From the NCBI GenBank assembly GCA_964293585.1, contig CAXYYS010000040.1:1-18750 (forward strand): a DNA stretch of 18,750 nt, read 5' to 3'. The translations under genes were made by a program, and so were the position numbers. The notes below the pieces were generated by a model. That model was not told the origin of the DNA. It saw nothing but the letters and a program-made list of their open reading frames with translations, and did not search any database. Positions 1-7,617 of the stretch are shown here, piece after piece. The stretch's first letter is position 1, and each line of letters opens with the position of its first letter. This stretch comes from JAKVKY01 sp964293585. GTDB taxonomy: Bacteria; Bacillota; Negativicutes; Acidaminococcales; Acidaminococcaceae.

Positions 1-111
1 CGGTAACCGCGTGGAAGCCCAGCAGGTTTTAGCTGGGCGCCCTGAAATATTGCCCCGGTCCGACTAATAACGAGGCCATGGCAGATATAAAGATACCCCG
101 GTCTGACTAAG
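1..111. repeat. Short intergenic edge with hairpin and a 15-bp direct repeat
   Basis: No gene is visible before the first stop codon at 112. The stretch holds a perfect 7-bp hairpin (GCCCAGC at 17-23 with GCTGGGC at 32-38, 8-nt loop). It also holds two copies of CCCCGGTCYGACTAA (53-67 and 96-110) that differ at one base. Neither has a T-run, so I do not call a terminator. It may be the tail of an element lying to the left of the window. Confidence 0.4.
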
Positions 112-1143
112 CTACTCTCGCACCCTCCCCAGCAGCAACTCCCCAAACGGCAGCTTATGCACCAGGTACGCGCACAGCAAACTCAGTCCCAGCGCACTCA
201 CAAAGAGCAACGGATAAAAAACAACATCCGCATTGCTGATGGACAAACCTGTCAAAACATGGTAGCCCGCCATAATAAAACACATCTGGATGAGATAGAT
301 GCCAAAGGAATATTTGCCTAACACCCCGCCCACAAAGGCACTCAGCTTATTTTTATAAACCTGCTGCCCCCGAGTCAGGAAAAAGAACCAGAGAATGATC
401 AAACTGTACAAAACCATATCCACAAACCCGCGTATCTGCATATACACCATCTCTCTGGCCACTATATAAAATTTGTACCATAAAAACGAGGCCCACAGCG
501 ATACCAGCAACACCGCTCCCGGCAGTATCTTGCCGCTAATTTTTTGCAAGGCGCCGTAAATGGCGTCCTGATACAGTTTTAACGACAGGCCCAGGACAAA
601 ATAGAAAATATCCTTTAAGAAGATATCCGTACCGGTTAAAAATACGGAGCTAACTATCTGCACTAAGCCAAAAAGTGACAGCGTAATTTTTAGGCCCCAG
701 CGTTTAACCAGAAAATTATAGATTTTTAAGAGCAGCGGATAGACCAGATATAGTTCTAAGATGATAATGAAGAACCAAAAATGAATCTCCGTCGAGAAGG
801 TCAGCAATTTGTAGAGGATTTCCCCCGCCGTGCTCCCCGTTTTATAAATGTAAACATTCGGCAGGACATAAAAAAGCAGGCTCGCCAGCAGATAGGGCGG
901 CAGGATATTGCCCAGCCGGCGCACATAAAAATGCTTAAAATCAAAATCCCGATAATATTTCATCGCCATAACATAGCCGGAGATAGCGACGAATAAAGGG
1001 ACGGCATAATGGAAAATCACGTCCAGATATAAATTGGTGAACGTCAGCCAGGTAGTTACCGTCCCCACAAAAAACATGGTCGTATGCACGCCAACAACCG
1101 CCAATATTGCCAAGCCTCTCAGTAATTCTATTTGCTTGTTCAT
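112..1143 (-). CDS. Acyltransferase 3 family membrane protein
   Basis: This is a 343-residue integral membrane acyltransferase of the acyltransferase-3 (OafA/OatA, Acyl_transf_3) family. These proteins transfer acetyl or other acyl groups across the membrane onto cell-surface glycans. The N-terminus (IELLRGLAILAVVGVH, residues 5-20) is the family hallmark, including the conserved His20. About ten hydrophobic segments follow. The length is that of the membrane domain alone, with no C-terminal SGNH esterase domain. I start at the ATG at 1143 because AAGGA lies 11 nt upstream and the family motif begins at once. An in-frame GTG at 1209 would add 22 charged residues that the family lacks. It stands alone on the minus strand with no co-transcribed neighbour visible. 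The substrate cannot be told from sequence. Confidence 0.9.
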   Translation of the reverse strand: MNKQIELLRGLAILAVVGVHTTMFFVGTVTTWLTFTNLYLDVIFHYAVPLFVAISGYVMAMKYYRDFDFKHFYVRRLGNILPPYLLASLLFYVLPNVYIYKTGSTAGEILYKLLTFSTEIHFWFFIIILELYLVYPLLLKIYNFLVKRWGLKITLSLFGLVQIVSSVFLTGTDIFLKDIFYFVLGLSLKLYQDAIYGALQKISGKILPGAVLLVSLWASFLWYKFYIVAREMVYMQIRGFVDMVLYSLIILWFFFLTRGQQVYKNKLSAFVGGVLGKYSFGIYLIQMCFIMAGYHVLTGLSISNADVVFYPLLFVSALGLSLLCAYLVHKLPFGELLLGRVRE

Positions 1144-1273
1144 GAACAAATCATTCCTTGTCTTGATCCTTCTTTCAGTCTTTGCGATTTTATGTCTCTC
1201 ATTATACACCCTGAAAGTCCCTTTTGATGGCCAATTTACAGATTAAATTCCACCCGCCGCCTCATTTTATTGA

Positions 1274-1355
1274 TCCTATGCCAGTTATTGGTCCTATTCC
1301 AGTTATTGTTCTATTTCAGTTATGAGTCCTATGCCAGTTATTAATCCTATTCCAA
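1274..1355. repeat. 18-bp minisatellite overlapping the end of the GNAT gene
   Basis: Four and a half tandem units of about 18 bp with consensus TCCTATKCCAGTTATTRR: 1274-1291, 1292-1309, 1310-1326 (degenerate, 17 bp), 1327-1344 and a partial unit at 1345-1355. The partial unit contains the stop codon and last codons of the GNAT gene. The array therefore looks like an expansion of that gene's 3' end. Confidence 0.85.
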
Positions 1356-1997
1356 CTGTCCGGGCAATCTTAGTTTTTCTTTGCGGGGAAACTTAGCATC
1401 AAAAGCTTCCACCTCCCCGGCATCTACAAAATAGCCCTGCGGGGTGTGATAGGTGCCTATAATCCCGTTCAGATAACCGGGTTGAAGCTCCTTGCAGAGA
1501 AAGTACGGCACAACAGCATCCCGTGGTTCGGCATAATAATGAATCCCCAGGGAAGAGGCCACCACAAAGCCTGCTTTACCATAAAAAGCAATGTTGCCTT
1601 CCATGCACAGAGCGCCTGCGCCCATGGCTTTGGCTATTACCAGGGAATAATCTAAGAGCGCCTTGCCGTAGCCCTGACGTTGATAGGCCGGTAAAATACC
1701 GATTGGCCCCAGCGTCATGATAGGGATACTTCTGCCCTCATCGGTCTCAATAGCAGCCCTGACATACATGATCTGTCCGATGATTTTACCGTCTTTTTCC
1801 ATAACCAGATCAAGTTCCGGTACAAATTCTGTACGGCTGCGAAAAGTGTGCAGCACATAATGCTCCGAGCAGCCCGGACGGTAAACATTCCAGAACGCCT
1901 CACGCACCAGGTTCTCCGTTTCCCGGTAATCTTCCTGAACCTCGCGGCGAATGATATAAGTGTTAGCAGAGGTCTTTTTTATATAGCTATTATCCAT
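1347..1997 (-). CDS. GNAT family N-acetyltransferase
   Basis: This 216-residue cytosolic protein is an acetyl-CoA-dependent N-acetyltransferase of the GNAT fold, closest in style to the YhbS-like group (COG3153). Motif A is clear: LGPIGILPAYQRQGYGKALL at about 96-115, with the acetyl-CoA pyrophosphate-binding Q106-R-Q-G-Y-G-K112. It is followed by the FYGKAGF block (138-144) usual in this group. The N-terminal residues 14-36 (IIRREVQEDYRETENLVREAFW) also match YhbS-like proteins. The ATG at 1997 has AAAGGA 10 nt upstream. The substrate is unknown; relatives act on small amines or protein N-termini. A weak minus-strand promoter is possible, with TATAAT at 2102-2097. The 3' end runs into a minisatellite. 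Confidence 0.88.
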   Translation of the reverse strand: MDNSYIKKTSANTYIIRREVQEDYRETENLVREAFWNVYRPGCSEHYVLHTFRSRTEFVPELDLVMEKDGKIIGQIMYVRAAIETDEGRSIPIMTLGPIGILPAYQRQGYGKALLDYSLVIAKAMGAGALCMEGNIAFYGKAGFVVASSLGIHYYAEPRDAVVPYFLCKELQPGYLNGIIGTYHTPQGYFVDAGEVEAFDAKFPRKEKLRLPGQLE

Positions 1998-2227
1998 GAT
2001 TATTTAATCCTTTCTTAGATAAAATAAAAACACTGTTCCCTAAGAAACCTTACAAGACACAACAAGACAAGCGACCACATAAGTCACCTGTTCAAAATTA
2101 TATCCGTAAACGTTTCTTACAAAACAATGTCCAAAAAGACACTCCCTTATAGTTGATACTAAAATTTTACCATATAGGGCCAGCCATGTCTACCTAAACA
2201 ATCCTTAGCGTTTATCGCCCATATTAA

Positions 2228-2257
2228 AAGCCTCCGAAAACTACATTCCGGAGGCTT
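2228..2257 (-). terminator. Rho-independent terminator of the CatA-like gene
   Basis: A 9-bp perfect stem (AAGCCTCCG/CGGAGGCTT) with a 12-nt loop begins 20 bp past the stop codon of the CatA-like gene. On the minus strand it runs into TTTTAAT. Confidence 0.8.
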
Positions 2258-2276
2258 GTTTTAATTATAGCTGAAA

Positions 2277-2927
2277 TTATTTTCCTACAAAATTGTTAAT
2301 CTCCTCCGCCAGCAACTTAAAAACCTTGGCCAGCAAATATCCGTCGGCCGCAGCATGATTAAGCCTTACGCTGACAGGCATCTGCAACCGCCCGTTTTCC
2401 CGGCGATACTTGCCCCAGTTAATCACCGGTGCAAAGTACAAAAAGCCATCCGGTAATTCCACATGGAGAGCATCATAGGAAAGCCAGGAGATATAGGACG
2501 CGTCAAACCAGTTTGGGTGCCCTCCCATGTCTAAACCGTAAGCCCTGGTTTGCTTAGCCCCGGCAATATCCCGGGCACAAGCTGCATAAAACTGCTTGTA
2601 ATCCGGTTGATATTCCGTATAAACAACCGTGCAAGTTTCAGTGTCATCGTGAAAAATATACTGGGCCGGATTGATCTTATCATAAACGACGACCTTATTG
2701 GTTTCCCACAGATAACCCATCCTATAATCTGCACGCGAGTTGAGGACCTTGGCCAGGATATAGAGAAAATTGATGTAGAACTTAGTGCCAGTACGCCTGG
2801 AAACAGCTTCCAGCTCCGTCACATCCAAACGGCTCGTCATAGAGATGGAGCATTTGCAGTCTTCGGAAAAATGCCGATAAACGCCCTGGCGATAATATTT
2901 TTGTAAATCTAACTCTTTATAATGCAT
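2277..2927 (-). CDS. Type A chloramphenicol acetyltransferase-like protein
   Basis: This 216-residue protein has the length of trimeric CatA enzymes (about 213-220), which acetylate chloramphenicol with acetyl-CoA in the cytosol. The catalytic motif HxxxDG is present as H191-AAA-D195-G196. The block FDASYISWLSYDALHVELPD (141-160) followed by YFAPVINWGKY (164-174) matches the CAT core. Two departures from canonical CatA are visible: Asn190 in place of the first His of the usual HH pair, and Leu198 where a His follows DG-F/Y in resistance enzymes. It may therefore be a distant relative with another substrate. The ATG at 2927 has AAGAAGG 8 nt upstream. A terminator follows. The upstream region contains a candidate leader peptide and hairpin, as seen for inducible cat genes. 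Confidence 0.85.
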   Translation of the reverse strand: MHYKELDLQKYYRQGVYRHFSEDCKCSISMTSRLDVTELEAVSRRTGTKFYINFLYILAKVLNSRADYRMGYLWETNKVVVYDKINPAQYIFHDDTETCTVVYTEYQPDYKQFYAACARDIAGAKQTRAYGLDMGGHPNWFDASYISWLSYDALHVELPDGFLYFAPVINWGKYRRENGRLQMPVSVRLNHAAADGYLLAKVFKLLAEEINNFVGK

Positions 2928-2992
2928 TTCTTCTGCCTTCTTTGCTTAAGATTTTAACTTACTTTATCTTGCACAAAACAGGCAGCCAGCGA

Positions 2993-3061
2993 CTATCTGC
3001 GCTTCATACAACCGTCGCCGCTACCAGCTTTGTATGAAGCAGCTACAATGCAAAGAACCAT
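2993..3061 (-). CDS. Candidate 22-codon leader peptide upstream of the CatA-like gene
   Basis: This is a short ORF, MVLCIVAASYKAGSGDGCMKR plus a final R, with a strong Shine-Dalgarno (GGGGGAGG, 9 nt before the ATG at 3061). It lies downstream of a TATAAT box at 3102-3097. An 11-bp perfect inverted repeat (3001-3011 with 3030-3040) falls inside it. Inducible cat genes of Gram-positive bacteria use a leader peptide whose stalled ribosome opens a hairpin; the arrangement here suggests a similar device. The hairpin does not cover the cat ribosome binding site at 2935-2941, so the mechanism would differ. Confidence 0.45.
   Translation of the reverse strand: MVLCIVAASYKAGSGDGCMKRR
3001..3040. promoter_or_regulatory. 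11-bp inverted repeat in the leader of the CatA-like gene
   Basis: GCTTCATACAA and its exact complement are separated by 18 nt. No T-run follows on either strand. It is either a leader hairpin or an operator. The rest of 2928-3251 holds the leader ORF and its promoter, and otherwise nothing I can assign. Confidence 0.55.
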
Positions 3062-3096
3062 GATGTGTTTCCTCCCCCTGCTAATCTTTTACGAAC

Positions 3097-3102
3097 ATTA
3101 TA
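3097..3102 (-). promoter_or_regulatory. -10 box for the CatA-like leader transcript
   Basis: A perfect TATAAT on the minus strand sits 36 bp before the leader ATG. An ATTCAT sequence about 16 nt further upstream is a poor -35 candidate. Confidence 0.4.
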
Positions 3103-3251
3103 ACATACAACATCCACGATGAATATGGACTGGGCGTATTAATTTGCCGCGGTTCATTTTTTTCAAGTGTACCGGAATCATATTGTTCTGTGATTACTCT
3201 TGTGTATAAACATCTTTTTTAATTATCATTCATCCCCAACACACAAACAGG

Positions 3252-4739
3252 TTATTTCAAAACAAATTCTTTTTTATCGTGCATGGCAACGGCAAACTCG
3301 TCAAAGTCTTTGTATTGCAACTCATAGTGCATTTGATCGGCAAGATTCACCAAGGCCTGCATCCCGTCTTCATAACGGCAAGTTTTAAATAGACCGTCAT
3401 CAAAATCTTTCACAAATTGATCCATCGCCTGGCGACGCTCGACTCGCAATTTTGTAAACTCAGCATGCAACTGCTTTCGGTAATCTTCAATAACTAACGT
3501 TGCTTGTTCCGCCAAAGCGGTTAAACGCCGGTAAGTTTCCGCTTCCAATTTTTCCTGTTTGATGATAGACCTGGTTGCCAATAAAACATAACTTGCTGTG
3601 GAATAAATAGCGATGGGAAGAAAAACACCACCGCCGACACCTACCGTTGTAGCAAGAGCCTTCGTAAAATAAATCGTGGCTGATGATTTCACCAGGGTAT
3701 CCCGTAGCGCCAGTTGTAAATCAGCTGCCGAAATTTTACCCTGGCCATAGGCATAGATAGCCGAACCTCCGTCCACAACGCCCGCAGCAAGGACCGTAGC
3801 TGCCGAACCGCTACTAAGCAAAGAAACCCCGGCATTAGCACCGGCCACACGTATCACGCTAGCAACAACGCCCACTTCCGCGCCGCGTTTAGCACCTTGG
3901 GTCGCAGCGCAACCAATCTCCACGAGCGCTTTTGCCAGGGTCTTTTCATCCTTGTAAACGGCAAACAGACTTTGCGTACCGGTAATTATACTCCTCATGA
4001 CAGCGCCGGCAAACACACCGTTGACCGTTCTATTGGCTATTTCTACGCCATATTGATCAAGCTCAAATCCATGCGCATAGGCATGTACTGCGTCCACATC
4101 AATTTTACCGTCAGACCCGTGGAATAATTCCAACTCACTACGCGTTGTCCCCCCGGTAGTTATACCGGTATGATCATCCGTTAAGCCATGGCGAAGATGG
4201 GTGATAGCATCATGATACGCATGCTGCGAAATCTCACCTTTATCCCGCATTTGTTCCAGGCTTAGTTTGACATTATCATAAGTGTCAGACGTGGTAATCC
4301 GTTCCATGCCAAAATATTTAGGATTAACAAAATTAACCGCTGTCTGGTGCGGATCATTATTTACCTTGGCTTGGCCAAAAGCATGCACAACCCCGTTCTG
4401 CACAATCCTAAAATCATCCGGCGCCGTGTGTTCACCAAAACCACCTGCGGCAGCCGGTGTATCTGTTGCCGGCGCATGATCCAAAACACCATGTCCTGCA
4501 TTGGCCCAGTTACGCATAAATTTGGCCTGCTCAATATATTCAAACAGGTTGCCCTTGCCTTGTTCCCAGCCAACCTTGGCTAAACGTTCCCCTTTAGCCT
4601 GTAATAAATCCATACCATAAATAGACGCATCCGTTCCGGTCTGCGCATTACGGGAAACATTGTCAGCTATCTGCCCGGCAGCAAAAGTAGAACTATCCTC
4701 AAGCCATTTGTTTAACTTATTCTTAATGTCGAATTTCAT
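3252..4739 (-). CDS. Operon gene 5: unknown protein with hydrophobic core, possible nuclease-like N-terminus
   Basis: I do not recognise this 495-residue protein as a named family. Residues 28-70 (SRNAQTGTDASIYGMDLLQA at 29-48, then KGNLFEYIE at 62-70) look strongly constrained. A segment at 107-126 (PDDFRIVQNGVVHAFGQAKV) has the spacing D109 ... Q123-A-K125, preceded by E70. This recalls the E...D...QxK core of Mrr-like PD-(D/E)XK nucleases, which I offer as a guess. Residues 234-325 and 352-390 are Gly/Ala/Val-rich and include two or three possible membrane segments. Residues 395-440 are a charged helix and probable coiled coil. The ATG at 4739 has GGGGAGG 11 nt upstream. It is the last gene of the GTPase operon, 32 bp after the preceding gene. 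It is GC-richer than the GTPase genes. No clear terminator follows. Confidence 0.75.
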   Translation of the reverse strand: MKFDIKNKLNKWLEDSSTFAAGQIADNVSRNAQTGTDASIYGMDLLQAKGERLAKVGWEQGKGNLFEYIEQAKFMRNWANAGHGVLDHAPATDTPAAAGGFGEHTAPDDFRIVQNGVVHAFGQAKVNNDPHQTAVNFVNPKYFGMERITTSDTYDNVKLSLEQMRDKGEISQHAYHDAITHLRHGLTDDHTGITTGGTTRSELELFHGSDGKIDVDAVHAYAHGFELDQYGVEIANRTVNGVFAGAVMRSIITGTQSLFAVYKDEKTLAKALVEIGCAATQGAKRGAEVGVVASVIRVAGANAGVSLLSSGSAATVLAAGVVDGGSAIYAYGQGKISAADLQLALRDTLVKSSATIYFTKALATTVGVGGGVFLPIAIYSTASYVLLATRSIIKQEKLEAETYRRLTALAEQATLVIEDYRKQLHAEFTKLRVERRQAMDQFVKDFDDGLFKTCRYEDGMQALVNLADQMHYELQYKDFDEFAVAMHDKKEFVLK

Positions 4740-4771
4740 AGCGTACTAAGCCTCCCCAGGAACAAGATCAA

Positions 4772-5818
4772 CTATTGAAGATCCTTTCCTTCCTTTAAGA
4801 CCGTGACCGCCTCTTCAGACCTCTTTCCCTCGTTTGTCACAAGATTTTGCGTGAGCAGGTGCTGCAAGGTCTGCGCCATAATCCAGGTAGTGTGTAACAG
4901 CTTTTGGTCGTCCGTGCTCAAATCCGCAAAATCCACCCGAATTTTATCTTCCATCCCAACCAAGGCTCTAAGGCGGTTTACAAATTTGGCTCGTGTAGCC
5001 GGATAATGCTGTTCGCATACAGTTTCCATCCGCCGCACAAAAGGCCTAAACCATTCTACATACTGCCGGATAAAATTATCATAGTCCTCTGCCAGGTCAC
5101 AAATATCACGCAAGGCATCGTGCATCAACCACATTTGCGCCGCTTTTTGCCGTGCCTCTGCCACTCGGCTTTCGGCCTCAGCCAGATTCTTTTCTGCCTT
5201 TGCCGCCAGTACGGAACCGGCAACAACAAGAACCGGTCCTGCCACCACACCGCCCAAAACTAAGGCACCACCTAAAACGCCGCTACCACCGGCAGCCAAA
5301 GTGCCACCACCCAGCCATGCCAAAGTTGCATTAGTTGCAGCAGCACCTGAAAGCGCCGAAATCGCCGTACCGGTCGAAGCAGTGGCCAGCATCATCGTCC
5401 CGCCATAGGCTGCCACCCCGGCCAAAGCGCCTGCTGAAAGTGACCCCAGTCCTGCAGTAACGACAGTCGTAGCGTTGAATGAAGCCTTTTCCATCTCTTG
5501 TAATTTTTCCATGCCCTGCTGAATATTTTCATCCCGGGCTACTTCTCCCTGCCAGGAAATGTTCTTAAACTTTTTAAAAGCGCAAACAAAAGCCCCCAGA
5601 TCCTCGGACCAAACCTTAAGTCTGGTCGTACCCAGACGTTCCAGCATGGTGTTAGTGGCAATGCGTTGGGACTCTAATGGCTCACGGGCACTCTCATAAA
5701 TATGCCGGGCCTGCTCCTGCACCTGCCGCGCCTTGTCATTATCTCCTTTAGCATCCAGACCTTTTTTAACGCCCATAAGTGCCGCACCTGCAGCTATAGC
5801 GCCTAAGATTAGGGACAT
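4772..5818 (-). CDS. Operon gene 4: Gly/Ala-rich, probably membrane-active protein
   Basis: This 348-residue protein opens with a short hydrophobic stretch (2-17) and then a charged helical region (22-110). A long Gly/Ala/Val-rich hydrophobic core follows (about 113-207), with many GxxxG-type glycine-zipper spacings, for example SGAAATNATLAWLGGG at 157-172. A coiled-coil-like segment comes next (207-228) and then a helical C-terminus. I have the impression of similar glycine-rich cores in uncharacterised bacterial proteins near dynamin-like GTPases, but I cannot name a family. Glycine zippers of this kind usually pack helices in membranes or pores. It lies 23 bp downstream of the second GTPase and 32 bp upstream of the 495-residue gene, so it is co-transcribed. 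The GGGGGG-type ribosome site is 7 nt before the ATG. Composition is GC-richer than the GTPases. Inferred role: membrane partner or effector of the GTPases. Confidence 0.78.
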   Translation of the reverse strand: MSLILGAIAAGAALMGVKKGLDAKGDNDKARQVQEQARHIYESAREPLESQRIATNTMLERLGTTRLKVWSEDLGAFVCAFKKFKNISWQGEVARDENIQQGMEKLQEMEKASFNATTVVTAGLGSLSAGALAGVAAYGGTMMLATASTGTAISALSGAAATNATLAWLGGGTLAAGGSGVLGGALVLGGVVAGPVLVVAGSVLAAKAEKNLAEAESRVAEARQKAAQMWLMHDALRDICDLAEDYDNFIRQYVEWFRPFVRRMETVCEQHYPATRAKFVNRLRALVGMEDKIRVDFADLSTDDQKLLHTTWIMAQTLQHLLTQNLVTNEGKRSEEAVTVLKEGKDLQ

Positions 5819-5841
5819 AACTATACCCCCCAGAATTAATA

Positions 5842-7617
5842 TTACAGTTTTAAGCTGCTTTCAACAATTTTGACATGTTGTTCTAATTCAACTTTTAGGA
5901 CTTGCAGTTCTTCTTCCGAACGTCCATTAAAATTCTCTTTGAGTAAAATGCCATGACAGTTTTCTACGACATTATCACAGGTATTTTTAATAATACCCAA
6001 AATATTGGGGAGAACCTTAGCTGCCACATCTTTTCTAATCCCATCAACTGTTTGTGCTACAACAAGGCCAAAACTCGACCGCATTTTACGATATTTTACA
6101 GCCCCCATCACAGCACCGGTAGCAACTCCTGCCAATAAAAACGGCGGCATAAATGCTCCCAAAGCCGATCCTATTGAAATATGTGCTGCGGCAGGTCCCA
6201 ACCAAGCAGCATAGGCTGATATTGCACCGCCAAACACTCCTCCTGTCACAACCCCCTGGCTGGCACTATCAATAGTTGATTGACCAATATCTGGTATCTG
6301 GTTAAGGATACGCTGTTCCTGTACATGGTAATTATTTAATAAATCATTATACTCATCTGAAACTTCATTTTGAACCACATTCAGCCGTTCTTTCCAATCA
6401 TTTCTGATGTGCTCATCCAATTTAATTAAAAATGTATCAATTTCACTTTTTATGGCCGGTCCGGAAAAAGTGTTTTCAATGGACGTTTTTAACAAAGCAT
6501 CTGCAGAACCAACTTTAAATATGGAAATATTTCTTATTTGCGCTTGTACTGCCCGTTCTTTCTCCGTCAAAAATTCTTGATCAAACCAATTGCGAATCAT
6601 ACCTTCCTGGTTATGTCTTATAAAATCACTTTGTTTTTTTAATTTTTCGTGACTACGTTTAACAATCAAAAACTTGCTATCTAAATCCGCCAAAGCCTTT
6701 TTATGTAAAATTAATTCCCGCCCCAGCACTACGTTGGCTGAACTTATAAGGCTCTCATTTTGAACCTTATCAGCCTGCCGTTCAATATTATGTTCCAGGT
6801 AATTTACCAAATTAGAAAATCCGGAATCATTCAATCCTTGGTCATCTTTGTTGACTACCGCCGTATATGCCTGTTTGGCAGATAATGGGAAAACATTTTG
6901 CAAATAGATACCCAATTCTCTTTTTAAATAGCGGACCAGTTTTTCTTTTTCACCTTCTATTTCATCAATTCTATTTATCACGCCTATTATAGGCTTGCCC
7001 ATATTGGCAACCTGTTCTAGTTCTGCGTTTATATCACTTTGCCCCAGATAATGCGCATTAAAAACCCACAGTACTACATCAGCCTGCTGGAAAAATTTTT
7101 CTGTTCTTTGCGAATTGGCTGATGTAATTGTTGCCAAGCCCGGTGTATCAACAATATTTATTTTTTTAAGCGGATCTAAATGTAATTGCACTTCAACATG
7201 ATCACATTTTTTAAAATACTCCTGATCGTTCTGATGTTTATCTAAGATCGCGAATACTTCTTCCGGTGTTCCTGCTTCACTTGTATTATCAACAAAATGG
7301 ATGCTCGCAGCAGCTTTCTCCCCATATGTAATAGTCATAATGGAAGCTGTTGTTTCTGTTACATCCGTAGGCGCAACCATACCTCCTGCCAAAGCATTTA
7401 ACAAAGTAGATTTTCCAGCCTTAACTTCTCCAAGAACTACTACTTTAAGGACAGTTTCACATTTGGCTTTTAAAAGTTCCAGATCACTTTCGATACCATG
7501 CAATTCATCCTTGGAATATACTACGGGGGCTTGTGAACCATTTGCAGTGCGTAAAGGAGAAAGCTTAATTATATTTTGCATATTTTTAATAACATCAATA
7601 GCTAACATTAATCTCAT
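5842..7617 (-). CDS. Operon gene 3: dynamin-like GTPase (LeoA-like)
   Basis: This 591-residue protein is a bacterial dynamin-like GTPase (Dynamin_N). The G-motifs are complete: G1 GEVKAGKST at 63-71, G2 Thr within TETT at 87-90, G3 DTPG at 157-160, and G4 NRID at 215-218 (a variant of NKxD). Residues 280-450 are helical, as expected for a dynamin stalk. A hydrophobic Gly/Ala segment at about 453-507 could insert into membrane like the paddle of bacterial dynamins. The length is close to LeoA of the LeoABC/Eleos system (about 570). Its ATG overlaps the previous stop as ATGA, so translation is coupled. A second ATG three codons on (7608) is 9 nt from AAGGAAAGG and may be the true start. Paired dynamin-like proteins usually act as hetero-oligomers on membranes. 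AT-rich, like the two genes before it. Confidence 0.88.
   Translation of the reverse strand: MRLMLAIDVIKNMQNIIKLSPLRTANGSQAPVVYSKDELHGIESDLELLKAKCETVLKVVVLGEVKAGKSTLLNALAGGMVAPTDVTETTASIMTITYGEKAAASIHFVDNTSEAGTPEEVFAILDKHQNDQEYFKKCDHVEVQLHLDPLKKINIVDTPGLATITSANSQRTEKFFQQADVVLWVFNAHYLGQSDINAELEQVANMGKPIIGVINRIDEIEGEKEKLVRYLKRELGIYLQNVFPLSAKQAYTAVVNKDDQGLNDSGFSNLVNYLEHNIERQADKVQNESLISSANVVLGRELILHKKALADLDSKFLIVKRSHEKLKKQSDFIRHNQEGMIRNWFDQEFLTEKERAVQAQIRNISIFKVGSADALLKTSIENTFSGPAIKSEIDTFLIKLDEHIRNDWKERLNVVQNEVSDEYNDLLNNYHVQEQRILNQIPDIGQSTIDSASQGVVTGGVFGGAISAYAAWLGPAAAHISIGSALGAFMPPFLLAGVATGAVMGAVKYRKMRSSFGLVVAQTVDGIRKDVAAKVLPNILGIIKNTCDNVVENCHGILLKENFNGRSEEELQVLKVELEQHVKIVESSLKL

Noticed and set aside
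1143..1209. Longer acyltransferase start at the GTG
   Set aside because: It has no ribosome site, and the extension is charged and outside the family pattern.
3001..3040. Terminator of the CatA-like or GTPase region
   Set aside because: The stem is perfect but no T-run follows on either strand, and it lies upstream of the CatA-like gene rather than after a gene.
3127..3141. A third copy of the shared terminator tail (GGGCGTATTAATTT)
   Set aside because: Only about nine bases match and there is no hairpin next to it.
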